Position numbers and translations under genes: made by a program
Notes under the pieces: generated by a model
Seen by the model: the letters and a program-made list of their open reading frames with translations, nothing else
What the model was told of the DNA's origin: nothing
Database searches by the model: none
In this document: positions 34,593 through 43,546 of the stretch, one piece after another
Layout of the letters: the number at the start of each line of letters is the position of its first letter
How positions within the stretch are numbered: position 1 is the first letter of the stretch
Source: Streptomyces sp. NRRL S-1022
GTDB taxonomy: Bacteria > Actinomycetota > Actinomycetes > Streptomycetales > Streptomycetaceae
Assembly: GCF_000720135.1 (NCBI RefSeq)
Contig: NZ_JOIU01000011.1
Location: forward strand, 1 to 64,000
DNA: 64,000 bases
Direction: 5' to 3'

Positions 34593-35081
34593 ATGTCCGT
34601 CACCGATGAACTGCTCGCCAACAACGCCCGCTACGCCGAGACCTTCTCCGGTCCGCTCCCGCTGCCGCCCTCCCGCAAACTGGCCGTCGTGGCCTGCATG
34701 GACGCCCGGCTGAACGTCTACGCGATCCTCGGCCTGAACGACGGCGAGGCGCACGTCATCCGCAACGCCGGCGGGGTGGTGACCCAGGACGAGATCCGCT
34801 CGCTCGCCATCAGCCAACGCCTTCTTGGCACCGAGGAGATCATCCTCATCCACCACACCGACTGCGGCATGCTGACCTTCACCGATGACGGGTTCAAGGA
34901 CGCGGTCCAGAAGGACACCGGGATCCGTCCGCCCTGGGCGGCGGAGGCGTTCCCCGACCTGGAGGAGGACGTACGGCAGTCCGTCGCGCGCATCAAGGCC
35001 GACCCGTTCGTCGTCCACAAGGACCGCGTCCGCGGTTTCGTCTTCGACGTGGCCACGGGCAGGCTCACGGAAGTCCGCTGA
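34593..35081 (+). CDS. Beta-class carbonic anhydrase
   Basis: 162 residues, a short beta-CA of the type common in actinobacteria. Zinc ligands are C35 in ACMDARL, H88 and C91 in HHTDCG, with the D37/R39 dyad; NAGG at 58-61 shapes the active site. It converts CO2 to bicarbonate in the cytoplasm. The start ATG 34593 follows a weak GAGGTCCGT site. It is monocistronic and followed by a strong stem-loop. Confidence 0.93.
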   Translation: MSVTDELLANNARYAETFSGPLPLPPSRKLAVVACMDARLNVYAILGLNDGEAHVIRNAGGVVTQDEIRSLAISQRLLGTEEIILIHHTDCGMLTFTDDGFKDAVQKDTGIRPPWAAEAFPDLEEDVRQSVARIKADPFVVHKDRVRGFVFDVATGRLTEVR

Positions 35082-35103
35082 CCGGGTTCCCGCCGTACCC
35101 GGG

Positions 35104-35127
35104 CATCTCCAGCCTCGGCTGGAGATG
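35104..35127 (+). terminator. Stem-loop terminator after the carbonic anhydrase gene
   Basis: CATCTCCAGCC and GGCTGGAGATG form a perfect 11-base stem with a two-base loop, 22 bases after the stop codon. There is no U-tract. Confidence 0.75.
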
Positions 35128-35317
35128 AGGGCGCCGGACAGCGAGGAGGCGGCACGGCGCCGGCCTCCGGCTCGTCGTGCCGGAGACCGGCGTGTTGTCG
35201 TCAGGTCCTCGGCCGAGTCCTCGAGGCGCGGGAAGGCTCAGCTGATGGCGTTCCGCATGTCTTCTTCGACGTGGTCGGTGGTGTGGCGGTGGCCGAGGGC
35301 ATCGGGGGTGTACGAAG

Positions 35318-35600
35318 TGCGAGGGGACCCTTGGCGGCGCCGTCGTGCTGCCAGGCCGCCCCGAACACCTTCTCCCCGCGCCGCTTGACCAGGGTGTCGT
35401 CCGCCACGACGGTCAGCACCGCGCCCTCGGGCAGCAGGCGGCGCACGATCAGGTGGGACAGGGACACGCCCAGCAGGTCCGGGCTCCACCGGGCGCGGGA
35501 GAAGAACACGTGGGCGCGGTCATGAGACCAGCGAGGAGAAGGTCGTGAAGGTGGGAGCGATATAGCAGCCCCGCACCAACCCCCACACGGCGAGCAGCGA
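35318..35600 (-). pseudogene. IS701-like transposase fragment
   Basis: The minus strand encodes DRAHVFFSRARWSPDLLGVS, LSHLIVRRLLPEGAVLTVVA and DDTLVKRRGEKVFGAAWQHD. The VADDT motif carries the first catalytic Asp of IS701-type DDE transposases and HVFFSRARW is their N-terminal landmark. Upstream the frame breaks, and downstream it runs into unrelated sequence near 35318. It is a remnant of about 70 to 90 codons. The stretch 35130-35317 is otherwise empty. Confidence 0.75.
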
Positions 35601-35702
35601 AGCAGGTACCGCCGGATCCGGCAGCATCGCTGGGTCCCTCCCCGAAGGAGACAGAAGCACCGCCGATGCTTGTCTGCTGTCTCCAGGCTGCGTGGCTCTG
35701 AA

Positions 35703-37235
35703 CTAGCTGCTCCCGACCGGCCGGAGGTGGCTCTCGGCGAAGCTGCGCAGTTCGTCGCGGGTTCGTGCGGGGTCGGTCGCGGCCTCGGTGGCACGGCCTC
35801 TGGGGAGGAAACGGACGCCGTCGATCTCGCAGATCAGTGGCCCCACGCCGGTGTCGAGCACCAGGGCCTCGCCGACCGGAGCGGGACCGCCGACGGTGCG
35901 GCCCTCACTCCCTCGGGATCGGGAGATCGGCTGGAGGAACAGCGGCGCTGTCACCTCGCCGCCCTCCGGTCGGAACAGGACCAGCACCATCTCGCCGGGA
36001 TCCCGGCACAGACGGACGTAGCGCATGGGCTGCCATGTGCCCTTCCCGGCTTCCGAACGCGCGGCACGCAGTACCGGACCGCACAGGGCGGAGCGGTCGG
36101 TCGCGACCCAGCCGATCCGGACGAGGGACGCGATGCCGACCGTGCCGAACACGAGGAAGCGCCAGTGCCCCAGCTGGAAGTGGTTTTCGAGGACGGCGGC
36201 GGAGGAGAACCCCAGGCAGTACCAGGCGTTGGTGCCGAGGGCGGTGGTCAGCACCCAGATGCGCGGCGACATGGACGTGCGGCCGAAGCCGCGGCGCGGC
36301 GGGGTCACCCGGGGGCCCGGGCGATGGCGATCGCCGTGCCGGGCCGCGGCGGCGAGGCTCGCGTAGCTCAGGTCGTCATCGAGGGCGGGCCACCTGTCCT
36401 CGCCCGCCTCGCCGCCCGCGGCCGCCCGCGGGGGGATCGCCGGCCGGGCCCGGCGCGCCAGCCGGACGCGTCGGGCGCAGGCCAGCGGGTTGACCATCAA
36501 CGCACCGCCCAGGCCGACAAGGCCGAGGCCGCCTCCGAGCCCGGCGACCACACTCAGGGCGGTTCGCGTGTTCACGGCCTCACCCAGGAAGGGCCAGGGC
36601 AGGGTGGTGATCCGGATGCGGTCGCCGGAGCGGACGTCTGTCGTGTCGCAGTCCACAGCCGCCCGCTGTGCGCCGCCGTCCCAGCCGACGGTGCAGCTGT
36701 CGTCGTCCCGGTCCACACGGACGACCTCGGCGGCGGTGTGCTTCCCGAGCAGCGCGACGTCCGCGGTGGCCAGCCCCACGAACAGGAACGCCGCGATGGC
36801 GAGTATCGCCCATGGCGGTGCGGCCGGCAGAAGCAGCCGTCGGGCGGGCGCGGAAACCGGGCGGGTCCGTTCGCCCAGCCAGGCGCCGAGGGTCCGCGCG
36901 TCGTGCGTGGCCAGGCGCAGCCGCAGCACCTGGCCTTCGGGTGTCCGGTAGCGCAGGTTGACCTTCTCGAAGGGGGGCCGGCCGTTGGTGGAGACTGTCG
37001 CGTCCAGTGCCTCGCCACCGCGTGGCAGGGCGGTGACGTTCCCGAAACGGTCCAGGAAGACGGGCCCGTCGAGCCGCGGGTCGACCAGCAGTCGGCCCTT
37101 GTGGCCGTCGAGTCGGCAGCGGAAGTGCACGGCCCGGCCCGCTGCAAGGCCGCGCCGCCTCCTTGCCGCCGCCCACCGGGCCAGCCCGGCCATGACCATG
37201 GGGATCACCACGAGCCCCACAAAGCTGGCGATCAT
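35703..37235 (-). CDS. Large membrane protein of unknown function
   Basis: 510 residues from ATG 37235; an ORF extension upstream is not protein-like. One helix at the N-terminus (MIASFVGLVVIPMVMAGLAR), a soluble section with a beta-rich sequence, then helices at about 135-155 (WAILAIAAFLFVGLATADVA) and 210-240, and two more near 330-370. An extracytoplasmic piece between helices 2 and 3 (CTVGWDGGAQRAAVDCDTTD) has two Cys. No catalytic motif is seen. It resembles uncharacterised Streptomyces DUF3592-like membrane proteins only loosely. Confidence 0.75.
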   Translation of the reverse strand: MIASFVGLVVIPMVMAGLARWAAARRRRGLAAGRAVHFRCRLDGHKGRLLVDPRLDGPVFLDRFGNVTALPRGGEALDATVSTNGRPPFEKVNLRYRTPEGQVLRLRLATHDARTLGAWLGERTRPVSAPARRLLLPAAPPWAILAIAAFLFVGLATADVALLGKHTAAEVVRVDRDDDSCTVGWDGGAQRAAVDCDTTDVRSGDRIRITTLPWPFLGEAVNTRTALSVVAGLGGGLGLVGLGGALMVNPLACARRVRLARRARPAIPPRAAAGGEAGEDRWPALDDDLSYASLAAAARHGDRHRPGPRVTPPRRGFGRTSMSPRIWVLTTALGTNAWYCLGFSSAAVLENHFQLGHWRFLVFGTVGIASLVRIGWVATDRSALCGPVLRAARSEAGKGTWQPMRYVRLCRDPGEMVLVLFRPEGGEVTAPLFLQPISRSRGSEGRTVGGPAPVGEALVLDTGVGPLICEIDGVRFLPRGRATEAATDPARTRDELRSFAESHLRPVGSS

Positions 37236-37394
37236 CGGTTCCGTCGTCTCCTCCGCTGTGAGTGATCGGAGAAGCGTACGAGGGCTGCCGGGGGCCCTGG
37301 CCCGGGGGTGCCCTCGGGCCTGCTGGAAGATTCGGCACCGCAGTGGACGACCGCGCCGTGCGTCGCGGGGCCCGCATGGGTTGGGTGTGGGTCG

Positions 37395-37623
37395 ATGGCC
37401 CTGTCCGACCCCGTCACCGAGGCCGAGTCCGCTCACCCTCGCCCTGCAGCCCCGTCACGCCACCCGCCTCGTCGAAACCCAGGAGGCCGGGGTTGACGAG
37501 GACGACCTCCGTGAGATCGCTGCCGAGGCGTTGGGCGAGGATTACTTCCGCGACGACGGCCGCCCTGCCCACGGCCTCGAAGTGGAATTCAAGGACATCG
37601 TCGACCTGCAGATCGAGCTGTGA
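37395..37623 (+). pseudogene. Small acidic hypothetical protein, frameshifted
   Basis: ATG 37395 gives MALSDPVTEAES, and the next frame continues PLTLALQPRHATRLVETQEA, DEDDLREIAAEALGEDYFRD and GLEVEFKDIVDLQIEL to a stop at 37621. The joined protein of about 75 residues is acidic and looks genuine. One indel near 37430 separates the halves. It is divergent from the membrane protein gene. Function is unknown. Confidence 0.5.
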
Positions 37624-37769
37624 ACCGGGGCGGTGCGCCGGGTCAGGAAGCAGGACAGGGCGTCGGGGAGAGCTGAGAGCAGGAGCACGGCTCCTGAAGG
37701 AGGAACTGCCGGCCTGAGGGCATCGTGGGAGCTCGGCGGGTGGACCGTCGCCCGCCCCCGGGCAGGGGA

Positions 37770-38546
37770 TCAGCCCTCGTCCGGATCCTGTACGTCCATG
37801 CCGGTGCAGGCCAGTTGTTCGGCCACCTCCGCGCAGGCCTCAACACCCCGGGGGGAGCGTACGGAGAGCATCGGGCTCGTGTAGCCGGTGGTGTCGTCGG
37901 CCGGGTAGGTCGTGGAGAGGACGTCCCGGCCCGCGCGTACCGAAACCTCGCGGGCGTGCGGGGAGCGCACCCGCACCTCCGACCAGGCCGTACCGCAGAC
38001 CGGGGAGTAGCGCAGCCGGACGGTGTAGGCGGGGTCGGTGACGGTGCTGGTGGTCCGCGCGTCGCGGGCGCAGGCCGTCGCGTCGGGCAACTCGCCCCGG
38101 CAGGAAGGCCGGTGGCAGTGCGGGATCGCCATTACGACCGGCGTACCGGTCGAACCGCCCTGGTCGTGCGCGGCGACGGCGGCGCCCACCACGGCCGTCA
38201 CCCCCGCCAGCGCGAGCACACACAGTGGCAGCCACCGCCGCCCGCCCGAGCGCCGGGGTCCGGTCCCGTCCGGGGTGCTGGCGGGCGACGGCCCGTCGGC
38301 GGTGTGCTCGCCGGCCTCCCACAGGGCCAGTACCGCGTCGGGATCGACGCGGGCCAGCCGGGTGAGCGCCTCCACGGCCGGGCGCGGCGGCCGCTGGGCA
38401 CCGGTCAGGTAGCGGTGCCAGGCGGACTTGCTGTACGCGGTGCGCGCTGCCAGCGCCGCCAGGCTCAGCCCCGTACCGTCCTTCAGTTCCCGCAGTCTGA
38501 CCAACAACGGTTCGTCGGGCGCGGTCGGTTTTTCGGGGTGGGGCAT
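37770..38546 (-). CDS. XRE-type regulator with membrane anchor and DUF2690 domain
   Basis: 258 residues from ATG 38546. An N-terminal helix-turn-helix (LSLAALAARTAYSKSAWHRY) is followed by a Pro-rich linker, one membrane helix (WLPLCVLALAGVTAVVGAAV) and an external DUF2690 domain with paired Cys (CHRPSCRGELPDATACARDA, YSPVCGTAWSEVRVR). Such proteins are widespread in Streptomyces and are thought to sense envelope signals, but no target is known. Monocistronic. Confidence 0.88.
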   Translation of the reverse strand: MPHPEKPTAPDEPLLVRLRELKDGTGLSLAALAARTAYSKSAWHRYLTGAQRPPRPAVEALTRLARVDPDAVLALWEAGEHTADGPSPASTPDGTGPRRSGGRRWLPLCVLALAGVTAVVGAAVAAHDQGGSTGTPVVMAIPHCHRPSCRGELPDATACARDARTTSTVTDPAYTVRLRYSPVCGTAWSEVRVRSPHAREVSVRAGRDVLSTTYPADDTTGYTSPMLSVRSPRGVEACAEVAEQLACTGMDVQDPDEG

Positions 38547-38758
38547 GGTGCGTCCCTCGACTCCTCTTCCACTATGGGCGCTTCGCCCTTGATGCCGGAA
38601 TGGCTTCCCGAGGGGAAGGCGGTTGCAACACTCAGTGAGGTGTGAGGATGGTGAGGCACATGAGCGCGTCGAAGGCCTGTTCGGGGACACGTGGTCCTCG
38701 AACAGACCTCGACGGTCGGGGTGGACGGTGGTTCAGGGGGTACGGCGGCGGAGGACCG

Positions 38759-39307
38759 TCAGCACCACGGGAGCGTGGCGCCGACCCTGACGTAACGGGC
38801 GGAGACATAGCCCCTGTGGTGGGACAGCCGGTACCACGTGTGGTTGCCGAACACCCCGGTGCCGTAGCGCTTGCAGGTGAGGGCCACAAGCCGGTGGTGG
38901 TGCCGGTGGCCGACCACCCGGTAACCGGTGCCCGGGCCGGAGCGGACGTTCAACGTGAGGCGGTGCGTGACCACGCGGCCCACGGCGGGGATGCCACGCC
39001 GGTACGACGCGGTCTGCACGATGACGCGGCGGAGCCGGTGGGTGCGGTGCGCCGAGTGGAGGCGACGCCCGGCGTGGTGCTTGCGGTCCACTCGGTGGAC
39101 GCTGCGGTGGTGGCGGGCGGTACGGTGCTTCGCCGACTGGTGCCGGGTCGGAGCCGGCAGCAGCGCGGGGAGGGTGTGCCGCACGCCGGCGGCGGGCGTG
39201 GGGTAGGGGGTGGTGCCGCCCGCCGGGGCGGCACCGGCCGCCGTGGGCAGGATGGCGAGCACCGCAACCGCGGCCAGCATGCCGCTCTGCAGGGTCCGTC
39301 GGATCAT
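38759..39307 (-). CDS. Secreted His-rich SH3b-domain protein
   Basis: 182 residues from ATG 39307 after GGAGG. A Sec signal peptide (LQSGMLAAVAVLAILPTAAG) ends near AAPAGG, then comes a His/Arg-rich middle with repeated HR and HH pairs. The C-terminal SH3-like domain is RLTLNVRSGPGTGYRVVGHR followed by GNHTWYRLSHHRGYVSARYV. Bacterial SH3 domains bind peptidoglycan stems. The His-rich part may bind metal; that is an inference from composition only. Confidence 0.8.
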   Translation of the reverse strand: MIRRTLQSGMLAAVAVLAILPTAAGAAPAGGTTPYPTPAAGVRHTLPALLPAPTRHQSAKHRTARHHRSVHRVDRKHHAGRRLHSAHRTHRLRRVIVQTASYRRGIPAVGRVVTHRLTLNVRSGPGTGYRVVGHRHHHRLVALTCKRYGTGVFGNHTWYRLSHHRGYVSARYVRVGATLPWC

Positions 39308-39589
39308 GGAAACCTCCGGGCTGTCGTTCTCGTGACCACGCACCGTGATCACGACAGCCAGCGTTTCCGTGACGAGCTGTCAGAATGCCGTTCCGCCGTC
39401 CCGTGGGACACCGGGGACGTCCCCGGGAACGGGCGGGGCGCGGGGGACGGGGCGCCGGCGGGGCCGAGCCGCCCCGGCGCGCCGACGGGGTCCTGGTACC
39501 CCAGCAGCGGTTCGTGTCCTGAGCCGGCGGTTGTCGTTTCCTGGTATGGAGGGGATGGCTGAACTCGCGTTCTGCAGTACTTGGCCAGT

Positions 39590-40241
39590 GCATCCGCGAG
39601 GGGCGCGCCGAGGAGGGCGGAGGCGGGCACCAGAACCGCGAGCACGGGCCCGGCTTTCCCCGCCCGCCAGCCGGCCACGATGTCGGCGAGGTAGGTCCGC
39701 AGCAGGCTGGACCCCCCCCCCGTCGGACCGGCCACCACCACGCAGGTGTCGGTCTGCGCGAGCAACTCACCGGCCGGCCGCAACCCCGCCGGGGCCTGCG
39801 CTCCGGCCGCACCGCCGCTGCCGGAGACTTCCCGACGGACCAACTGCCGGACGTACACGGTCGCCAGCGGCGGCACGTCGCCGGGCAGGACCCCCGCGTA
39901 GGGGTGATCGCGGACGGCGCCCTCGGCGGCGGCGAGATAGTGGTCCAGGCGCTGGGTGCGCGAGTCCGCCCCTGCCGCAGCGCGCACATTCCCTCCCGCC
40001 GCTCCCCGGTGATCCCGAGTGCGTGGAGAAGACCCTCCAAGGCGGCCCGGCTCGGCACCGTCTTGGATGTGAGGACGTTGCTGACCGTGGCCGGAGAGAC
40101 CTCGGCCGCCTTGGCGAACTCGGCCTGCCCTCAGTCTCGGCCGGTCATCGCCGCCTTCAGCGACTCGGTCAGTTCCTCCTGCGCGTCCCCGTACTGGGCC
40201 TGGGCACCCGTCCCCCAATCCGTCCGTACGACCTCGTTCAC
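39590..40241 (-). pseudogene. XRE-NACHT STAND regulator, decayed N-terminal half
   Basis: From GTG 40241 the frame reads QYGDAQEELTESLKAAMTGR, then an in-frame TGA, then GQAEFAKAAEVSPATVSNVL in the same frame, a full helix-turn-helix. A later frameshift joins HPYAGVLPGDVPPLATVYVR and the P-loop CVVVAGPTGGGSSLLRTYLA. A run of ten G on the coding strand (39712-39721) lies in this P-loop. The protein resembles actinobacterial regulators with an N-terminal XRE domain and a NACHT-like NTPase. The rest is missing after about 39590. Confidence 0.7.
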
Positions 40242-40832
40242 ATCGCCACGCTGAACACCCCGAGAGGATTTCATCAACTCATCGGCTCCGGCCGGACCTT
40301 CCCCGAATCGGCCACTGACCGCAGGAGCATCCGATGGACCTTCACCCGCTCGCCCTCGCTGTCGCGGCTCGCGATCCTCCTGTACCCGCTCGGCCTGCTC
40401 CTGCGCCGCAAGCGCGCGGGCACCACGCACAGCATCCGCAACGCCCCCGAACTGGCCGCCGCCGAAACGAGCACCCTCCACCTCGCCCACCCGTCTTCAC
40501 CCACGGGGCAACGATGCCGCTACGACACGCGACCATGGATCTCGGCCCCAACAGTCGTGCCCGGCCTCCTCGTGCGGTTCGTGGGCGCCGTCGGAAACGA
40601 GGACGAGGCGGCAGTCGCCGGTGAGCTCGACGGTGGCGGACTCGATGGCCGCGTGGTTGTACCGGTACCGGCGCCGCCTTGGTGTTCCCCGAAGTACGAC
40701 CCGTCGTCCGAGGCCCGCTACACGCCGGCGCGCGTCTGCTCCTCGGCAGAGCGGGCATACGGCGGTGTGCCGGGGGAGGAAGACAGCCACCGGCGAACGC
40801 GTCGCCAAGCGCCGAGCCAAGAGGGGTACCCG
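40242..40832. other. Region without a recognised gene, upstream of the lipid operon
   Basis: About 590 bases. Frames on both strands are open but Arg/Pro-rich and without family features; a minus-strand piece (TVELTGDCRLVLVSDGAHEP, about 40560-40650) may be a relic. It should contain the promoter of the operon starting at 40833. Confidence 0.4.
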
Positions 40833-42590
40833 ATGTCGACTGCCGTGCCGGAGAGACCCGCCGAGCCGGGGAGCCCAGCCGGGCTCACCGCCGAACTGCC
40901 AGGCGCCGGACCCGGCGAAGGACCCGGACCCGTCGCCCGGAGCCGTCCCGCGATGCCGCGCGGCATCGGCTGGTCCGTGCGGTGGATCGCGGCGCTGGCC
41001 GTCTGTCAGGCCACTTTCATGGTGGGCCTCGGGCTGCTGATCACCGGCCCGGCTCGCCACCTGTGGCCGCTCACGGCCGAGGACCGGGTGAACGAGGCCT
41101 TCGTGCGCCTGCGCACCGGTACGCTCACCATCCTGTCCTCCGTCGCCTCGCAAGGAGGCAACACCGGGACGGTCATCGGTGTCACCCTGGCGAGCTGCCT
41201 GGGGCTGATCCTGATACCGCGGCTGCCGATGTGGCGGCAGGCCGTGTTCCTCGCCGTCGCCGTATCCCTGCAGTCGCTGGTCTTCCTGGTCATCACCTTC
41301 GCGGTCGACCGCCACCGCCCCGAGGTACACCGCCTCGACGGCTCCCTGCCCACGTCCAGTTACACTTCCGGTCACACCGGCGCGGCCACCGCCGTCTACG
41401 GCGGCTTGGCGCTGCTGGCGCTGTCCCGGCTTCGCGGGCCGTGGCGGACCGTCGTGGCCTGCCTGCTCTGCGTCCTGCCCCTCCTGGTGGGCCTCGCCCG
41501 CCTCTACCGGGGCATGCACCACCCCACCGACGTCATGGGCGGCCTCGTCAACGGAACCCTGTCCCTGCTGATCGCGCGGCGCGCACTGCTCACGGACGGC
41601 GCGGTCGCCGCTCCCCCCGCGCCCGCGTCCCCGCCCACGGCCGGCCCGTCCCGGCCCGTGGCCCCCGGCCGCACCGCCGTGATCTTCAACCCCACGGTCA
41701 CCGACGAGGCCGGCCGCGACACCCTGCGCCGCGTCCTGGAACACCACGGCCACACCGCACCGGTGTTCGTCGAGACGACCGCCGAGGACCCCGGAGGCGG
41801 CCAGACGGCCGGCGCGGTCCGCGACGGCGCGACCCTCGTCGTGGTCTGCGGCGGCGACGGCACCCTCCGCGCGGCCGCCGAATCCCTCGCGGGCACCGAC
41901 GTACCGCTCGCCCTGGTGCCCTGCGGGACCGGCAACCTCCTGGCCCGCAACCTCGGTCTGCCGCTCGCACCGGCCGACGCCCTCGACGCCGCGCTGCGCG
42001 GCACCGCCCACCGCGTCGACCTCGGACGTATCGAGGGCGACGGCCTGCCCCCCACGCACTTCGCCGCCATGGCCGGCGCCGGCCTCGACGCCGCGACGAT
42101 GCGGCGGGCCAACGCCAACGACCGCGCCAAGGCCGTCCTCGGCTGGCCCACCTACGTGCTCGCAGTCCTGCGTGAACTGCGCACCCCGCGCACGGGGGTG
42201 AGCGTCCGTCTCGACGGCGCGCCCGCCCTGCGCCGCACGGCCCGCATGGTGCTGGTCGGCAACATCGGCACCGTCCAGGGCGGAGTGACCCTGCTGCCCG
42301 ACGCCCGGGCCGACGACGGACGGCTGGACCTGCTGATCCTGGACCCCCGCGGCATCGGCGGCTGGCTGTCCGCGCTGTGGACGCTGCTGCGCGGCGGCAC
42401 GACGGCGTCACGGGAGGGCGGCGAGGGCGGCGCACCGGTGGAGTTCTTCAGCTTCCGCCGCGCGGAGTTCACCTTCGACACCGAGCTGCCCCGCGAGCTG
42501 GACGGCGATCCGGTGACCGCCGGACGGCACCTGACAGCCGAGGTCGGGCCGGGCGCCCTCACCGTGCTGCTGCCGGCGCGGGAGCAGTGA
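40833..42590 (+). CDS. PAP2 phosphatase-diacylglycerol kinase fusion protein
   Basis: 585 residues from ATG 40833. The N-terminal half has about five helices and the PAP2 signature: VDRHRPEVH (about 158), SSYTSGHTG (about 173) and RLYRGMHHPTDVMGG (about 222-236). The C-terminal half, from about 275, is a DAGK/LCB5-type lipid kinase with GGDGTLRAAAESLAG near 339 and PCGTGNLLARNLGLP. The phosphatase site faces outside and the kinase site inside, so the fusion could remove and add phosphate on lipids at opposite faces. First gene of a three-gene operon. Confidence 0.9.
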   Translation: MSTAVPERPAEPGSPAGLTAELPGAGPGEGPGPVARSRPAMPRGIGWSVRWIAALAVCQATFMVGLGLLITGPARHLWPLTAEDRVNEAFVRLRTGTLTILSSVASQGGNTGTVIGVTLASCLGLILIPRLPMWRQAVFLAVAVSLQSLVFLVITFAVDRHRPEVHRLDGSLPTSSYTSGHTGAATAVYGGLALLALSRLRGPWRTVVACLLCVLPLLVGLARLYRGMHHPTDVMGGLVNGTLSLLIARRALLTDGAVAAPPAPASPPTAGPSRPVAPGRTAVIFNPTVTDEAGRDTLRRVLEHHGHTAPVFVETTAEDPGGGQTAGAVRDGATLVVVCGGDGTLRAAAESLAGTDVPLALVPCGTGNLLARNLGLPLAPADALDAALRGTAHRVDLGRIEGDGLPPTHFAAMAGAGLDAATMRRANANDRAKAVLGWPTYVLAVLRELRTPRTGVSVRLDGAPALRRTARMVLVGNIGTVQGGVTLLPDARADDGRLDLLILDPRGIGGWLSALWTLLRGGTTASREGGEGGAPVEFFSFRRAEFTFDTELPRELDGDPVTAGRHLTAEVGPGALTVLLPAREQ

Positions 42591-42591
42591 G

Positions 42592-43545
42592 ATGGGCACC
42601 GCGACGAAGGTCCCCGAGACGCGGGACATGGACGGGGAGGAGCTGTCCGGCGACGAGGCATGGGCGGCCTTGCGCCGCTACGGCGGCTGGTCCCTGCTGC
42701 GCGACGCGTTCCTCCGCTTCCGCTACGCCGACGGCTTCACGCACTCCCGCGCCCTCGCCCTGCAGACGGTGCTGTCCGTTATCCCGCTGGCCATCGCCTT
42801 CGTCGGCCTGTCGACCACCCTGCACACCGAGAACATCGGCAGACTGGCCGAACTGACCATTCACCGGATCGCCCAGGGCCCCAGCGCCCACGTGGTCGAC
42901 GACGCCCTCGACCGCAGCCGGCGCACGGCGGGCGACGGCGCCGCCCTCGCCCTTTGGTTCGGCGCCGCCTTCTCCCTCGTCAACGTCACCACCGCCATGT
43001 GCCAGATCGAGCGGGGCGCCAACCGCATCTACGGCAACGAACGCGACCGCCCCTTCCACCTCAAGTACCTGCGCGGCCTGCTGATGTCCTTCGGCGCGGG
43101 GTTCCCGCTCGGCCTCGGGTTCATCGTGATGATCGCCGGCGACGACCTCGCCTCGGCGGCGGTGGACGTCTACCACCTGCACGACAGCACCCGGGCCGCC
43201 TGGGACGTTCTGCGCTGGCCCTTCGGGCTGCTGCTCGCGCTCCTGTCCGCCAGCGTCATCTTCCGCCGATCTCCGCGCCGCAAGCAGCCCGGCTACACCT
43301 GGCTCGCCTTCGGCGCGGCCGTCTACCTGGTGCTGTGGATGACACTGACCTGGCTGCTCAGCCTCTATCTGGACCTCAGCGGCTCGTTCGACACCGTCTA
43401 CGGCCCCCTGAGCGCCTTCATGTCCCTGCTGCTGTGGGCCTACCTGACGTCCGTCGCCCTCTTCCTCGGGCTGGCCTTCGCCGCGCAGCTGGAGGCGGCG
43501 CGCGGCCGCCGCCCCGCCCCGATCCAAGCCGATCCCGGAGTCTGA
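42592..43545 (+). CDS. YihY/BrkB family membrane protein
   Basis: 317 residues, starting one base after the stop of the fusion gene. It has the BrkB features: RYADGFTHSRALALQTVLSV, AIAFVGLS, IERGANRIYGNERDRPFHLK and YGPLSAFMSLLLWAYLTSVA, with about six helices. The function is unsettled (once called ribonuclease BN); it is often found with lipid and envelope genes. One base separates it from the following PAP2 gene. Confidence 0.92.
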   Translation: MGTATKVPETRDMDGEELSGDEAWAALRRYGGWSLLRDAFLRFRYADGFTHSRALALQTVLSVIPLAIAFVGLSTTLHTENIGRLAELTIHRIAQGPSAHVVDDALDRSRRTAGDGAALALWFGAAFSLVNVTTAMCQIERGANRIYGNERDRPFHLKYLRGLLMSFGAGFPLGLGFIVMIAGDDLASAAVDVYHLHDSTRAAWDVLRWPFGLLLALLSASVIFRRSPRRKQPGYTWLAFGAAVYLVLWMTLTWLLSLYLDLSGSFDTVYGPLSAFMSLLLWAYLTSVALFLGLAFAAQLEAARGRRPAPIQADPGV

Positions 43546-43546
43546 C

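Noticed and set aside
35703-37265. Plus-strand ORF of 531 residues opposite the membrane protein
   Set aside because: It is a mirror of the real minus-strand gene, with Gly/Arg/Gln-rich composition and no hydrophobic segments.
39345-40832. Long in-frame extension upstream of the PAP2-kinase fusion
   Set aside because: It is Arg/Pro-rich, overlaps the decayed XRE-NACHT gene and the secreted SH3 gene region on the other strand, and shows no domain. The membrane protein begins naturally at 40833.
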